From Nectonema munidae (taxonomy: Eukaryota > Nematomorpha > Nectonematoida > Nectonematidae), in the NCBI GenBank assembly GCA_030549495.1, contig JAUIRK010000105.1, forward strand, positions 186,001 through 250,000: a stretch of DNA of 64,000 nucleotides, written 5' to 3'. Each line of letters begins with the position of its first letter. Position 1 is the stretch's first letter. Made by a program: the position numbers and the translations under genes. Positions 44,190 to 55,899 of the stretch are shown here, one piece after another. Below the pieces are notes generated by a model. It worked only from the letters and a program-made list of their open reading frames with translations, was not told the DNA's origin and did no database searches.

Positions 44190-44470
44190 CATTTTTTACT
44201 AATAAGTATAATTTGTTGAGAATTGATGATATTTATCAACTTTAACTATCTATTTTTTTTATAAAATTTGTTAATAAATTGTTACCTGATATTTTTGATG
44301 AATGGATTGTTTATAAAAATAATATAGTTGATTATGAACTTAGAAACCCCAAAAAGTTTGCTATTGATTTTTTTAGATTATCAGTTCTAAAAAGGTTCTG
44401 AAATATAGAGACATTAAGCTATGGAATGACAATTAAATTTTGATACTGAGAACCTAACACTCAAAACATC
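44190..44470 (+). mobile_element. LINE C-terminal domain fragment
   Basis: A + frame reads YNLLRIDDIYQL, then FVNKLLPDIFDEW and FRLSVLKR, ending near a KYRDIKLWND motif in another frame. This matches the post-RT domain of CR1/Jockey-like LINEs (KI.DIY.LQ...YK...LLP..F ... I.Y.G..LWN). It has at least two frame breaks and no RT. Confidence 0.5.
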
Positions 44471-44639
44471 GGTAGTTACAAGTTTATACAAAAATAAATA
44501 TGAACCTTGTTTTTTTGTCTTCTAATATACTACACTTTCTATTGTCTTAGTTATTACAAAATAAATTGTTTTCAGAGATATTATGGACATATTTTATATC
44601 TAAGTTTCTTCTTTTATTTTTTTTCCCTGTTTTATTGGG

Positions 44640-44780
44640 GCGTGAGTAGGGGTGGTTGGATGCTGGATTCGATAACTCAAGGTCTTGCGTTCGATCCTGC
44701 ATCAAGCCTGCTTTCCTCATAGTTCGATACAAGCGGCGCAATTGTGCCTTCTCGATGAAAACACCCTATGGTACATTTAC
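44640..44780 (+). mobile_element. tRNA-derived SINE, copy 2
   Basis: Degenerate A box near 44641-44655 and a clear B box GCGTTCGATCC (44687-44697). The body CATAGTTCGATACAAGCGG (44718-44736) and GTGCCTTCTCGATGAAAACA match copy 1 at 39880-39925 at roughly 75 percent. Confidence 0.6.
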
Positions 44781-45689
44781 ATTTACCGTTTTATTTTTAT
44801 TAATACATATTTTTTTGACCCTGTCATATTTCTAGTATTTTTCATTATATGTACAATTGTTTACTAATAAATAAAATTCGCCTTTTGGCTCTCCGACAAA
44901 TACTTCTATTGTGATTCAAACTCTACCTTGTTCTTTACTCTACAACTTGCATCACATGATTTCCTTCACAATCAAATTCTCAGATCAAGAAAGAAGAGCT
45001 TTGAAATTATTTATTTATTTTTTTTCCAGAATTAATCATTATAAATATAATAAACTTACTTAGTTACTTATTTACTTTTTACAAAATTTGAAATTTTACA
45101 ATGTTTTTTATACTTCAGTGAGTTCCAGTGCGTCTCAAGCACTTTGTATATATACTCAGCATAATATATGTATATTATTTGTATAAATGCTATGCTTTAT
45201 TCTAAAATTATAATTTTTTGCTTATTCAGTTTAATTTGAAAACACAGAATTGGGAAAATGCTGGAATTTTCTAATAAACTAATATGGTATCGTTTTCATT
45301 TAAGCCATTGATTAAAACATTTTCTCCTTGATAAATGGATTTATGTTTTCATTTTATATATTTTAAACTTATAATTTTTTGATTTAGAATAATAGAAAGT
45401 AAGTAAATAAATAAGTATCTATTTCAAAATCAGAAGAAAAATATCATTACATTCAACTTTGAATGAAGGATATTACAAAGGGGCATTGTGTCATGCAAGA
45501 AACGGACAGAGGGTGGTCAGAACTACCAACCAGATGTTCTTTCTCCAAAAAACAGGAACAAATATAAGATAAACTTCGATGGAAATAAAATAAAAAGAAA
45601 TGTACATATATAAATAATAAGTGACGACAATGTCTTTTTTTTAGCATAGAAATCAAATATACAGACATCTTATTGGCTTTCATGTGATA

Positions 45690-48161
45690 TATATTTTTTT
45701 AATTACAACTTTAGTACAAATGGTCAAATTTGTACGAAAAACGAAAAAATTGAAGAAACTCTATACGATTCATACTTTTCCGGGGGCTTCGCTAACTCAG
45801 ACACGTTCAATGATTATTTTAAACAACAAATCGAATCTACTTATACCGGAATCACTCAGTCAAGCTTCAGTCCTGCACTCTAGGACTTAAGTTTTAAATG
45901 CAGTAGTTCTCTATACAATCCAATATCCACCGAAGAAGTTCAATACGCCATAAGAAAGTTGAATTCCAACTCAAACTTCGACAACCAACAAGTCCATTCA
46001 CTAATGATCAAAAATTTGGGACCAAATGTTATCGCTGCGATGAATCTTCTTTTTTCTTCTTGTTTAAATAGTGGCAAGTGGATATGGAATCATTCCAAAG
46101 TTATCTTCATTAAAAAAGCTAATAAAGCTTCTTATGATAAAGCTGACTGTTATAGACCAATCAGTATTACATCTCACATAGGTAAGCTTTTTGAAAGAAT
46201 TTTTGCACTCAGGCTCGAGGCATTCCTTTCGTACTCGCTTCTTTCTGACCCTACCCAAGAGGGTTTCACAAAAAATAGAAGTACTCTTAGGTACTTGGAC
46301 CGTCTCACTACTGAAATAAAAGGAGATATAAGCTGCCGAATGACAACAATGTGTTTGCTTTTAGATTTCGAAAAAGCATTTGACTGTGTCTGGGAATCAG
46401 GGCTTATCGTAAAACTTTGGAAAACTGGAATCCATGGTAAATTCCTAAAATGTATCAACAGCTTTTTGTTTGATCAAGAGATAAACCTTCACATTAATGA
46501 ATACATTGGGCCTAAACGAAAATGTTGCTTATATGGTGTTCCTCAAGGTTCAGTTCTTTCTCCTCTTTTATTCAAATTTTACATTGCAGATCTAACCTTC
46601 CACAATAAAATCCCAGACCAACTTAGCATATCCACGTTCAAGTTTGCTGATGATATATCTATAATAATCTAATAATATCTATAATATATATCTAAAATTG
46701 ATATCTTGCTTTTTGAAATTAAAATAAAAGGGGGGAAAAGTTTCACAAAAAACTACTCAATTATGTACTGAAAATATGAAGCAAATCATTAACGATGTGT
46801 TTGAATGGACACAGAAATGGCGGCTTATTATTAACTGTAAAGCGAACAAAAGTGAAATTATATGTTTTAATTAAAAACAGAAAAAAGATATCCCAGCATC
46901 GTTTGATCTTACAAAAAATAAAAAGATTTTACTAACGGAATCTTCTAAGGTACTTGGTGTCATTCTAGATGAGAAGCTAAGTTTTAAGCAACAAAGTCTA
47001 TCAGTCTCTAGAAATGTCCAATAACGTTTTTGGCAAATCTGCAAATTCAGCACACGCAACTGGGGCATAAATCAGAATGTACTTACTCATCTGGTAAAAA
47101 TACTTATCCTTCCTTTAATACAATATTGCTCTGAAGTTTGGTTAACGAACAGTAATGCCAATATAATAGATAAAGTCTGGTACAAAATTTGTAAATTAAT
47201 AGTAGGCTGTGTTTTCAATGTTTCCAGATTCTGTACACTTGAAATTATTTTGGGTTTTCCTCCTATTACTATTTCAAATCAGGTTCTTCGTGTCAAACAT
47301 TACCTCTGCAGTATGAAAAAGCGTCTAGATCCACATTATTTATACACCTATAACAACGTGTTAAGTAACCCTGCACTGAAACCTTTCATCAAAGATGTCC
47401 AAATGTTTTTTAAATGGAAGTTTAGCATGTTTCCAGATCACTTTACTGATAGGGACAAAGAGATACTTACAGTTAATGATCCTACAATGATTTTACAAAT
47501 TTCTCGAAGAGCTTCAAGTTACAACAAGCAGATCTTAACAAAATTTACAGAGTTGATTTGGCAAAAGTATAGAAATAATCGATTCAAGTTTGATAATAAA
47601 TTCTTTATTCCCTCAGTTTCTTCATATCCTCTCGTAATCCCGAACAATATAAGTCGAAATACAGAAACTCTCCTTATGAGCCTTTTTTTATGAAAATAAC
47701 CTACTCTACTCTTTTCTATATTCGTACGACAAGCGTAGATGGCCAGACGTCTATGCTCATGCCAGACAGCAATACAAACCGCAACCCACATTTTATCTTC
47801 ATGCCCTACTATCCCGAGCAGCATCAGATCGAAAATGGAGCACTACCTTCTTAAATTTAACAACTTAAATTTTGATCAAAAAATTCCTGATGACGCAACA
47901 TTAGTTTTGAACTGCTCTGGTCATTTACCTTTTGTGAATTTTTGTAAAAGCATTGTAGAAAATGAAAAGCTTTAACCTCTACACTCAATAACACTGTAAT
48001 CCCTGAAAAAAGACAAAACTAACCTATTCTAACTCCCCTATTTGAAAATAAGTTAAAGTTTTCATACATCATACATATTTGCGTGTATGATGAAGATATT
48101 TCATCAAAAGAACCCATTGTAGCTTCTTTTATAACTTTGAATAAATAAATAAATAAATAAA
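45690..48161 (+). mobile_element. LINE (Jockey/R1-like), 5'-truncated, RT to C terminus
   Basis: Order on the + strand: a pre-RT segment ANSDTFNDYFKQQ (from 45794, TAG at about 45880); RT 45959-46672 with CYRPISITSHIGKLFERIF, EGFTKNRSTLRYLD, LLDFEKAFDCVWESG, GVPQGSVLSPLLFKFYIADL and FADDISII; thumb pieces with VLGVILDEKLSFKQQ (about 46950); a C-terminal domain 47250-47693; and a cysteine/histidine tail CSCQTAIQTATHILSSCP (47739-47975). The frame changes at least four times. A 3' tail of AATA units lies at 48140-48161. The endonuclease is missing. It is well enough preserved to be a moderately recent insertion. Confidence 0.85.
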
Positions 48162-48239
48162 TTACAACTTATGAAATAGTTTTTTTGAAAAAACTTTTAA
48201 AATGATATTTTTTTAGTGTTTTCGCCCGGTATTGTGCGA

Positions 48240-49740
48240 TTGTCTGTAAACCAGCCTAGGTGGCTTATGTATGGTTGCGCATCAAACCAACTTACAAATT
48301 AGTCTTTTCTATTTGTCTTTAATAAATTTCTTTCTCTCTCTCTGAAAGAGTTAGAAATAGAATGAATAAGAGAAAATAGAAAGATTCAGAAATAGAATGA
48401 ATAAGAGAAAATAGTTGCTAATAATATAAATAAACCTTGTTTAGAAATATTTTAAAAGCTAATATAAACACATGCTTAAACTGTTTATTCAAATTTTTTT
48501 TATTTATTGAACTTACTATTTTGTTCTATTTTATCTAAAGTTTCCTATGCTAATGGAATATAATGATTGAAAGTAACTTTTTTATTTATTTTTTGATTTC
48601 TTGATGCTTCCTGGAATTTGATACATTTAAATAGTTAAAATCTCTAAAATATTTTTGATCGTATATATATATATATCCAAAATTACGAAAACGACTATTA
48701 ACTCGCCTAATCCCTAGATGAAGTAACAAAACACAATCCTGTCATTTCGATATGGCTAGTTTTAATATTTTTATCAAATAAAAAAGTATTTATTTTAAAA
48801 TTTCTAAATTGCCCTACGTTACCAAGTTTTAGCAAAAATTTAGAACTAATCAAATTTGAGACATAAATTGGAAGTTAGAGGGGCAGAAGAAGAGTGGGGG
48901 GGGGGGGCTAAAGTTTTAACTCTAATAATTAAACTCACCTTGTCAACTAGTAATAAAATATTGAGGCCTGAATAAAGACTATTATTGAAAGTTATTGCTC
49001 ACAAAAACAAACTCTTCATTGATAAGTCATTTTGTAATGAAAATATGATACTCAGTCAGACAAATAAACTGTTTTATTCCTTCAGTGTCCATCAATCATG
49101 TCTAAAAAGAGGAGTAAAACTCGAAAAGCAGTTGAATCTATGCATACACATTCATAGAATACACTTTGTATACATTTAATATGAGCAAACACTTAAAGTT
49201 TTGCAAGAGACAGACACGTTTAGTTGGTTTTATACAAATAAAGTCATAATTTAAGCATACATGTTCATGCTTATATAAAAATCTATCCTAAATCCAAAAA
49301 GGAAGTTGAGGGGCAGTAAAAGTAGTTGAGGGGGCGGGTTCTTCTCCCCTACTACGCCCCTTTGAGATTATATTAAAATTTAAATTTATACTAATTGAAA
49401 ACCAAAATTTAGTTTATAATTTTGGTTTTTCAAATGTCAAATATGAAAATTATCTCAATTTTTTATCAACAACTTACAGATTTGAATTCTGCATTATAAC
49501 AGTTTTGATTTTATGTTTTTTATTTCCAAAAGCGCGGTACAATCTCAAATTTTTATTTAGCTTAATGGTTGGCCCATTGAATCCTTCTCAGCGAGCTGGC
49601 TTAAAAGTTTTAAAGGGTTAAGTACCAGGCCTTACTAGATAAAACTTCTATCCCTATGAGAAAAATTATAATACCATAAAAAAATTTAATCATCTTATCT
49701 GCCCCTTCCCTCTCCCCTATTAAATTTTTAATAGCTCCCC
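48240..49740. other. AT-rich stretch with G-rich patches
   Basis: No gene. Contains a 12-13-nt G run at about 48896-48908 and GGGGCGGG near 49331, both in TGAGGGGGC-like settings that look like transposon borders, and a (TA)n tract at 48664. Open frames here have no support. Confidence 0.4.
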
Positions 49741-49758
49741 CTGACGTTATCTCGTTAA

Positions 49759-49843
49759 AGGGGCTGAAAACCAAAATGGCCGAAACTAAAAGTTCCCAAA
49801 ACCAATAGGGCCCAAACCAAAAGGGTGGAAAACGAAAAGAGCT
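49759..49843 (+). repeat. Left array of 16-bp units (inverted relative to 54870-54935)
   Basis: Five to six degenerate units of GGGCCCAAAACCAAAA, for example GGGCCCAAACCAAAAG (49808-49823). The complementary array of the same unit lies at 54870-54935. Together they look like the tandem-repeat termini of one DNA element. Confidence 0.6.
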
Positions 49844-50512
49844 CAAATTTTTCTCTCTATTACGGTTTTTTTTTAGTAAAAATTATTTCACAAAAACAGT
49901 AAAAAAAATTGGATTTTAGCCTTTCTGGTTATTGGCAGTTATCCAAAAAAAAGTTTTTTTGCCCTTTTATTCAAAAAACATAGGAATTGAGTATATTAAC
50001 TTATGTAACGATCCTAAAAATTGATGAGTTTATTGAAAAAAACTTATTTTTAAAATTTTAATCTACTGAATACACAAATGAAAACAATGTATAATTATAA
50101 AACGTTGAATAAATCTTTTATTTAACAAAATACTAGCAATAATATTTCGGTCACTATGACCTGTCTTGCTTGCTGAGTGTTGAGAGGGATATATATGACG
50201 CTGAAAGGAAAGCGAGGAGTGTCTATATTTACTGAGTGTTATAATGAAGATGTCTGGATAAATTGGGTGAATGATCTTAACTTTAGGTTCATGACACATA
50301 TAGTATGTATATTTACAGTGTTATAATGAAGATGTCTTGATAAATTTGTGTGAATGTTCAAGTACATATGTATGAGCAATTTACTCGCCTTTTACGAGAT
50401 GCAGCTATCACAATAGTCCTATTCTTACTCCCGGAAACTGTACGGAGGGTGTGGTAGAACAAGTGTGAATGTTTATAGATATATGATCAAGGTGAAAATG
50501 TATGAAAAGTCT

Positions 50513-51515
50513 TTAGGATGGTTCTCTTAAAGAAAATTGTCGGTTTATAATGGGGTTTTTGTCTTTAATTAGAATTTGCTCTTTTAATATTCGTTCATTG
50601 TCACTTTTACACTGAACTAAGATGCTAAGTTCAATGTTCTCAGTTGTGAAAACTTTTTCTTTATGATGACTGTAAAAATGTAAGCCTAAAGGGGTTTCAG
50701 GTTTGAAATTTTTAATATCACTTATGTGTTCACGTAATCTAAATATAATTGGCCTATATGTTTCACCTATATAAATAGCTCCACATATATTACAATCTAT
50801 CTTATAAATCACATTCCTTATATTGCAGTTTTTATTTTTTATAATTTTACATTTAGCATCACATCTATGTGTATTCGGTTCCAATATTTTAGGTTTTAAA
50901 TAGTTTAAAACTGTTTTGCTTTTTGTATTAATTAGTCTAACGGGTATTTTATGTTTTGTATATTCCTTCCTTATAAACCTGTTTACTTTCCCACTGACAA
51001 AAGGTACTTTCACAATCATGGGATTTTTGATTTTGTTATTATTATAGAACAAATATCGTATGTCTTCTATTGGCTCGCGAATTAACATTTTATCTTTAAA
51101 CTCATTCATTGTATTATTGATGAATAACATAGGAAAATCATTTTCTATATATTTGTTTTTTATATTGATAACTTCTGATTCAAACATGTAGTTATTACAA
51201 ATAGATTTTGCTCGATGTAATTCATTCTTAATTAAATTTGATTTGCATTTCAATGAATGTGCGGATTTAAAATTGATTGTAATGTTTTTATCTGTACCTT
51301 CCGGAAGACCGAGCTGTACATAATGTCATTTTCCATCTTGAAGAGGATGTCAACAAAAGCAAGTTGGTTGTTATGACTCTAAAATATACGTAAATTTTAT
51401 ATTTTTATCAAGTGAATTCAAATAGATGACAAATGATTCAATATTTCTATTTTTGTGAAATAATGTTATACAATCATCTATATATCTGAACCATATTGGA
51501 ACAAATAAAAGATTT
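50513..51515 (-). mobile_element. Penelope-like element, RT end and GIY-YIG endonuclease
   Basis: The minus strand begins within the reverse transcriptase (WFRYIDDCITLFHKN and LNSLDKNIKFTY at 51500-51380), with a frame change. It then has a 246-residue frame, 51253-50513, holding the linker and a GIY-YIG nuclease: VIYKIDCNICGAIYIGET, RLREHISDIKN and, near the end, KEQILIKDKNPIINR. The order RT then GIY-YIG is diagnostic of Penelope-like retroelements. The 5' half is missing and the second frame is open throughout. The 3' flank to about 50060 contains two related 30-bp blocks (TGTTATAATGAAGATGTCT at 50240 and 50321). Confidence 0.85.
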
Positions 51516-51969
51516 ATTCAACGTTTTCAATTTATTTTCTTTACAACTTTTATTTATGAAGACTCAGCGCCATTTTATCTACATTAATGTATAATTATTT
51601 CTTATTTTAAAACAGTTTAATTAGTGCTTGCTGAAAATTCAAAAACTCAAAATTATTCATGAAGTCTGAAGAAAATATAAAAAAAATTCATCTTTTGACA
51701 AAATGCTCTTCGGCGTAAGGTTTAAATACATACATAGCAAGTAAAACAAAACTTTAAAAATAACTTTAAGAGTAAAGAATCGGAAGAGTATGAAAATTTC
51801 AAAAAAAACAATAAATAATATAAAAGTAATTTATTAAATTTTAATGTAAAAAATATCTTATACATGGGGAAGGAGTTTTTCTCAGAGGTAAGTACACGAA
51901 GACTCATGACAGACCCTGGTAAAGCCCATTGGGAGCCCAAGATTCCTAAATTTTTGTCCCTTAGAAAGT

Positions 51970-54840
51970 CAATGAAAATACTCAGATTTGCGTCAGCAAA
52001 TGTTGGTTCGCTTGTAGGTAGAAGTGGTGAATATGCTTGTAGAAAGAAAAGTAATTGTTGCAGGTCTTCAGGAAGTGAGATATAAGAAAGAAGGCACGCG
52101 GATGATTAGAGCAGGTGAGCACGGATACAAATTGTACGGGATTGGAAACAAAGTGGGACAAGGCGGAGTTGGTCTAATGGTTCATCAGGATTGGCTTGAA
52201 AAGATTGTCAGTGTTAGAAGAGTGTCAAGTAGAGTAATTATTATGGAGATGACTGTTTACGAAGAAGTGGTGACATTTGTATCTGCCTACGCACCACCGG
52301 TTGGTCTTAGTTTAGAAGAAAAAGTGGAGTTTTACGATTGTTTGACTCAAGTGATGATGAAGGTAAGTGCGTTGTTCTTGGTGATTTCAATGGACATGTT
52401 AGTAGAGATGTTGAAGGTTTCGAAGACGTTCACGGAGGTTTTGGTTTTGGAAAAAGAATAAAGAGGGAGAAATGCTGCTAAAGTTTGCCAATAGTTTTAA
52501 CCTCAAGATTGTCAATACCTGTTTCATAAAAGATAAGGAAAAATTGATAACTTTTGATTCGGTCAGGAAAGTAAGTGTAACAGATTATATATTGGTTAGA
52601 AAAAGCGATAAAGTTAATGACGTGAAAGTGATTGCTGGTGAAGAAGTGATGACTCAACATTGATTGTTAGTTACGGACATGATTTTTAATCCGAAACAAA
52701 CGATTAATACGGAAAAGAAAGAGAGAGTGAAAACTTGGAAACTGAAAGAGACTCATACAAAGGAAAAGTTTGTTAGAGAAGTACAGCGTGTTCTGGAAGA
52801 GGCCAATTGCTGGGATGACCAGGATGTTAAGAATGCAGTTAAAAATAAGAAATCGAAATACAAAAATTGGCGTAAAGTAAAAACGGAGTTAGTTAGAAAG
52901 GATTATGTGGAGAACAGGAAAGAGGCAAAAAAGGTCATTAGCAGGGCAATGACTAACGAAGTTAAAAAGGAATTAAAAGAATTTGAGAGCAAAAGAAAGA
53001 ATGAGAAAAGTCCTTAAAATGGCAAAACATAGCACTAGAAATAAAAAAGATATTGTTGACGTGCCTTGCATATCAGATAAAAATGGAAACAAACATCTTG
53101 ATCTAGAAGACAGATTGAAAACGTGGAAAGGATACTGTGAAGAACTTTTAAATAATGAAAATTCTTGGAAAATTTCTTCCAGTAAGAGTATTATCCAGGG
53201 TCCAGTAAAGCTAATAACAGCAGAGGAGATAAAAGCCGCTATATTGAAGATGAAGCATGGTAAGTCGGCTGGCCCAAGTGGTGTACCTATTGAGGTGATT
53301 GAGATGTGTCAATTGGAAAATGAGTTATCAAAGATTGGAAATCGAATGATGAATGGAGAAAAATGCCAGGAAGTTGGAGAAAAAGCGTTTTAGTTCCGTT
53401 GTACAAGGGGAAAGGCGATGCAAAAGAGTGTAAGAATTACAGAAGTCTGAAAATGCTGGAGCACGGTATGAAGGTTTTTGGAAAGAGTGTTTGAAGGTAG
53501 GATCAAAGCGAAAGTTGATATTGATGATGTGCAAATGGGGTTTACACCAGGAAAAGGCACTATAAACGCAATTTTCATAATGAGGCAACTGATTGAGAAG
53601 TATTTGAGAGTGGAAAAGAATTGTATATAGCGTTTGTCGATCTTGAGAAGGCTTTTGATTCAGTTCCTAGGAATGTTATACGTTGGGAATTAACAAAGAA
53701 GGGTATACCTGAGTTTGAAGTGAACGCAGTGATGGAAATGTATCGATATTCAAGAACAGCAGTGCGTATCGAAGGTGAGCTTTCAGGGTGGTTTAAAATA
53801 AATGTTTGTGTTCACTAAGGGTCTGTAATAAGTCCTTTGTTTTTTATCATAGTGATAGACGCTCTGAGCTCGGAAATTCCGAAAAATAATCGTGAATTTT
53901 TGTATGCTGATGATTTGGTAGTTGGGGGTGATAGTTTGGATGAGTTGAATGTTAAGTATACCGAATGGAAAAGAGCACTTGAAAGCAAAGGATTAAAAAT
54001 AAATGTAGCAAAAACCAAAGTGATGATCGTGAGTAATAAAACTAATGGTGTCAGGGAAGTGAGTAGCGTCGACCCCTGTTCATTATGTGGACTGAGGGTA
54101 ATGAGAAACGCCATTTTATGTACGACTTGTAATAAGTGGATTCACAAAAGATGTTCCTCTATAAAGGGCTCTCTTTCTGCAGTGAGTGGCTTTGTTTGTA
54201 AAAAGTGCAAACATGGAGACAGCGTAAGTACTCTTGTTGAAAAAGTTAAATTAGGAGATGGTTTGATGTTGTTGATGATTTCTGTTATTTGGGCGATATG
54301 ATCAATTGCAACAGTGATGTTTCTAGTAGCGTAAGAGCGCGAATACGTCTAGTTTGGAAATAGTTCAAGGAATTATCCGGCTTACTGTGTGGAAATTTTT
54401 TATCTGACGAACTAAAAGCAAGACTGTATAAAGTTTGCGTTAGAAGTACGATTTGTTATGGTTCTGAATGCTGGGTGATGAAGATGGCTGGCACGAGAAG
54501 GCTACAACAAACAACTGAGATGAGAATGATTAGGATGATGTGCCGAAAGACGCTGAAAGATAGGATTGCCAACTATGTGTTGAGAAAGAAAATTGGAATT
54601 GAGGATATAGAAGTGCATTTAGAAAAGATAAAAGATGGATTGATTTATGGAAAGATGAAGAGAGTAAGACCAAAGAAAGAATGGAATGAAGTGATTCACC
54701 GCGATATGGAAAAAAGAAAGCTTGTGCGAAGTGATGCTAAAGAAAGAATGAAATGGCGTAGTTGTTGCAGCAAACTGGTTGACCCTGACTCTTTGGGAAC
54801 AATAACCAGGCCTCGAAGGCAAAATGGATGATGAATGTAA
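51970..54840 (+). mobile_element. RTE-type LINE, nearly full length, with PHD-like zinc finger after RT
   Basis: Order: APE endonuclease from about 51970 (ILRFASANVGSLVGRSGE, then LQEVRYKKEGTRM, VSAYAPPVGL); linker 52664-53017; RT with MKHGKSAGPSGVPIEVIE (53250), FVDLEKAFDSVPRNVIRW (53630) and FLYADDLVVGG (53900); a zinc finger CSLCGLRV...CTTCNKWIHKRC...CKKC (54077-54210); and the tail MKRVRPKKEWNEVI ending at 54831. About 2.9 kb against about 3.2 kb for complete RTE copies. About six or seven frame breaks or stops, so inactive. The short GATGAATG tail fits an RTE 3' end. The same gene type is annotated in databases as craniofacial development protein 2-like. Confidence 0.9.
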
Positions 54841-54869
54841 AAAACATATAAAAAGACTCCATTTTTTAG

Positions 54870-54935
54870 TTTTCTGCCGTTTTGGTTTTGGGCCGTTTTG
54901 GTTTTGGGCCCTTTTGGTTTTGGGCCCTTTTGACC
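54870..54935 (-). repeat. Right array of 16-bp units
   Basis: Four head-to-tail units of TTTTGGGCCCTTTTGG on the + strand, 15-16 of 16 matching, i.e. the complement of the left array unit at 49759-49843. Followed by AAGAACCCTTCTGAC and GCTGGTTACGCC, the latter similar to ends seen near other DNA elements here. Confidence 0.7.
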
Positions 54936-54964
54936 AAGAACCCTTCTGACAATAAGAGCTGGTT

Positions 54965-55640
54965 ACGCCTTTGATCCGTGTAAGCTTTTTGTTATAATTA
55001 AAATTCTCGAAGCATTGTACACCGTTTTTTTTTAAATAAAAAAGTTTATATTATACATTCAAAAAATGTTTTTGGAAATAACGACAAAAAACTATAAAGA
55101 AAATTTATCAAACTTTGAAACTTATACAGTTGGTTATCACTATAGTGTAATAATAATAATGGGTCTTTTAATTATAGTTATTAATATTATAGCAACCAGG
55201 ACATAACTATAAAAGGCAGACAAAATGGTGAGACCCATAAAAATATCTGTAGCTAAATTTATTTTATACTTTTCTTTTCTTAATTAAAAGACGTGCCAAA
55301 GGCAGGGTTTTGAATTTTAACTGTTATGCCGTGGATGCGAACAATTTGTTACAAATTTTATATTTGGTAGAAATTTTGCACTTTGGTCTTTTAGATGAAA
55401 ACACCACATAGCATCTGATGCTTCCTTAATTACGAATTTATTATAATTCAGAGATAGCTAAAGTTTTTACGTACTCTAAACTCCGAAAAGTGGCTAATTC
55501 AAAACGCGCTAGGTATCCGTGATGGTCAAGCTACGAAACTAAAAACGTTAAAAGGAAAAATAATGTACGTTATTATTATTTTATTATGAAGGCATTCTTC
55601 TTTACGAAAAATATTACAACAATTATTTATTATTACATAA
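54965..55640. other. AT-rich stretch, nothing recognised
   Basis: No open frame, repeat end or RNA gene that I can support. Confidence 0.5.
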
Positions 55641-55647
55641 CAGACTT

Positions 55648-55842
55648 TTAATATTGTTCTGTCTTCTTTAGGATAACAATCTTTCCCTTTTGAAGTTTCA
55701 GGAATAATTTCCGTTTTTCATTTCTCTGTGTATACATTGACACTTGCGATGAGGTATAGGTGATAACAGAGACAATTTTTCTCATAAAACCTATACCAAG
55801 ATCTTTAATCAAATGTGTATGTAGGTCCCTTGCTTCTTCCAT
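55648..55842 (-). CDS. Candidate terminal exon, unknown protein
   Basis: Minus-strand frame starting at MEEARDLHTHLIKDLGIGF and ending KGKIVILKKTEQY at 55648. A weak acceptor (aacaaaag) lies just upstream and AATAAATAA just downstream (about 55625). The peptide has amphipathic, protein-like composition with no low complexity. No family is recognised. Confidence 0.25.
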   Translation of the reverse strand: MEEARDLHTHLIKDLGIGFMRKIVSVITYTSSQVSMYTQRNEKRKLFLKLQKGKIVILKKTEQY

Positions 55843-55899
55843 GGTTAAAGTTATGAAAACCTTTTGTTGGTTGTTAATTTTGAAATAAAATATCAAAAT

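Noticed and set aside
50063-50299. Minus-strand ORF downstream of the Penelope-like element
   Set aside because: Lies in the presumed 3' untranslated part and spans the repeated 30-bp blocks; no domain.
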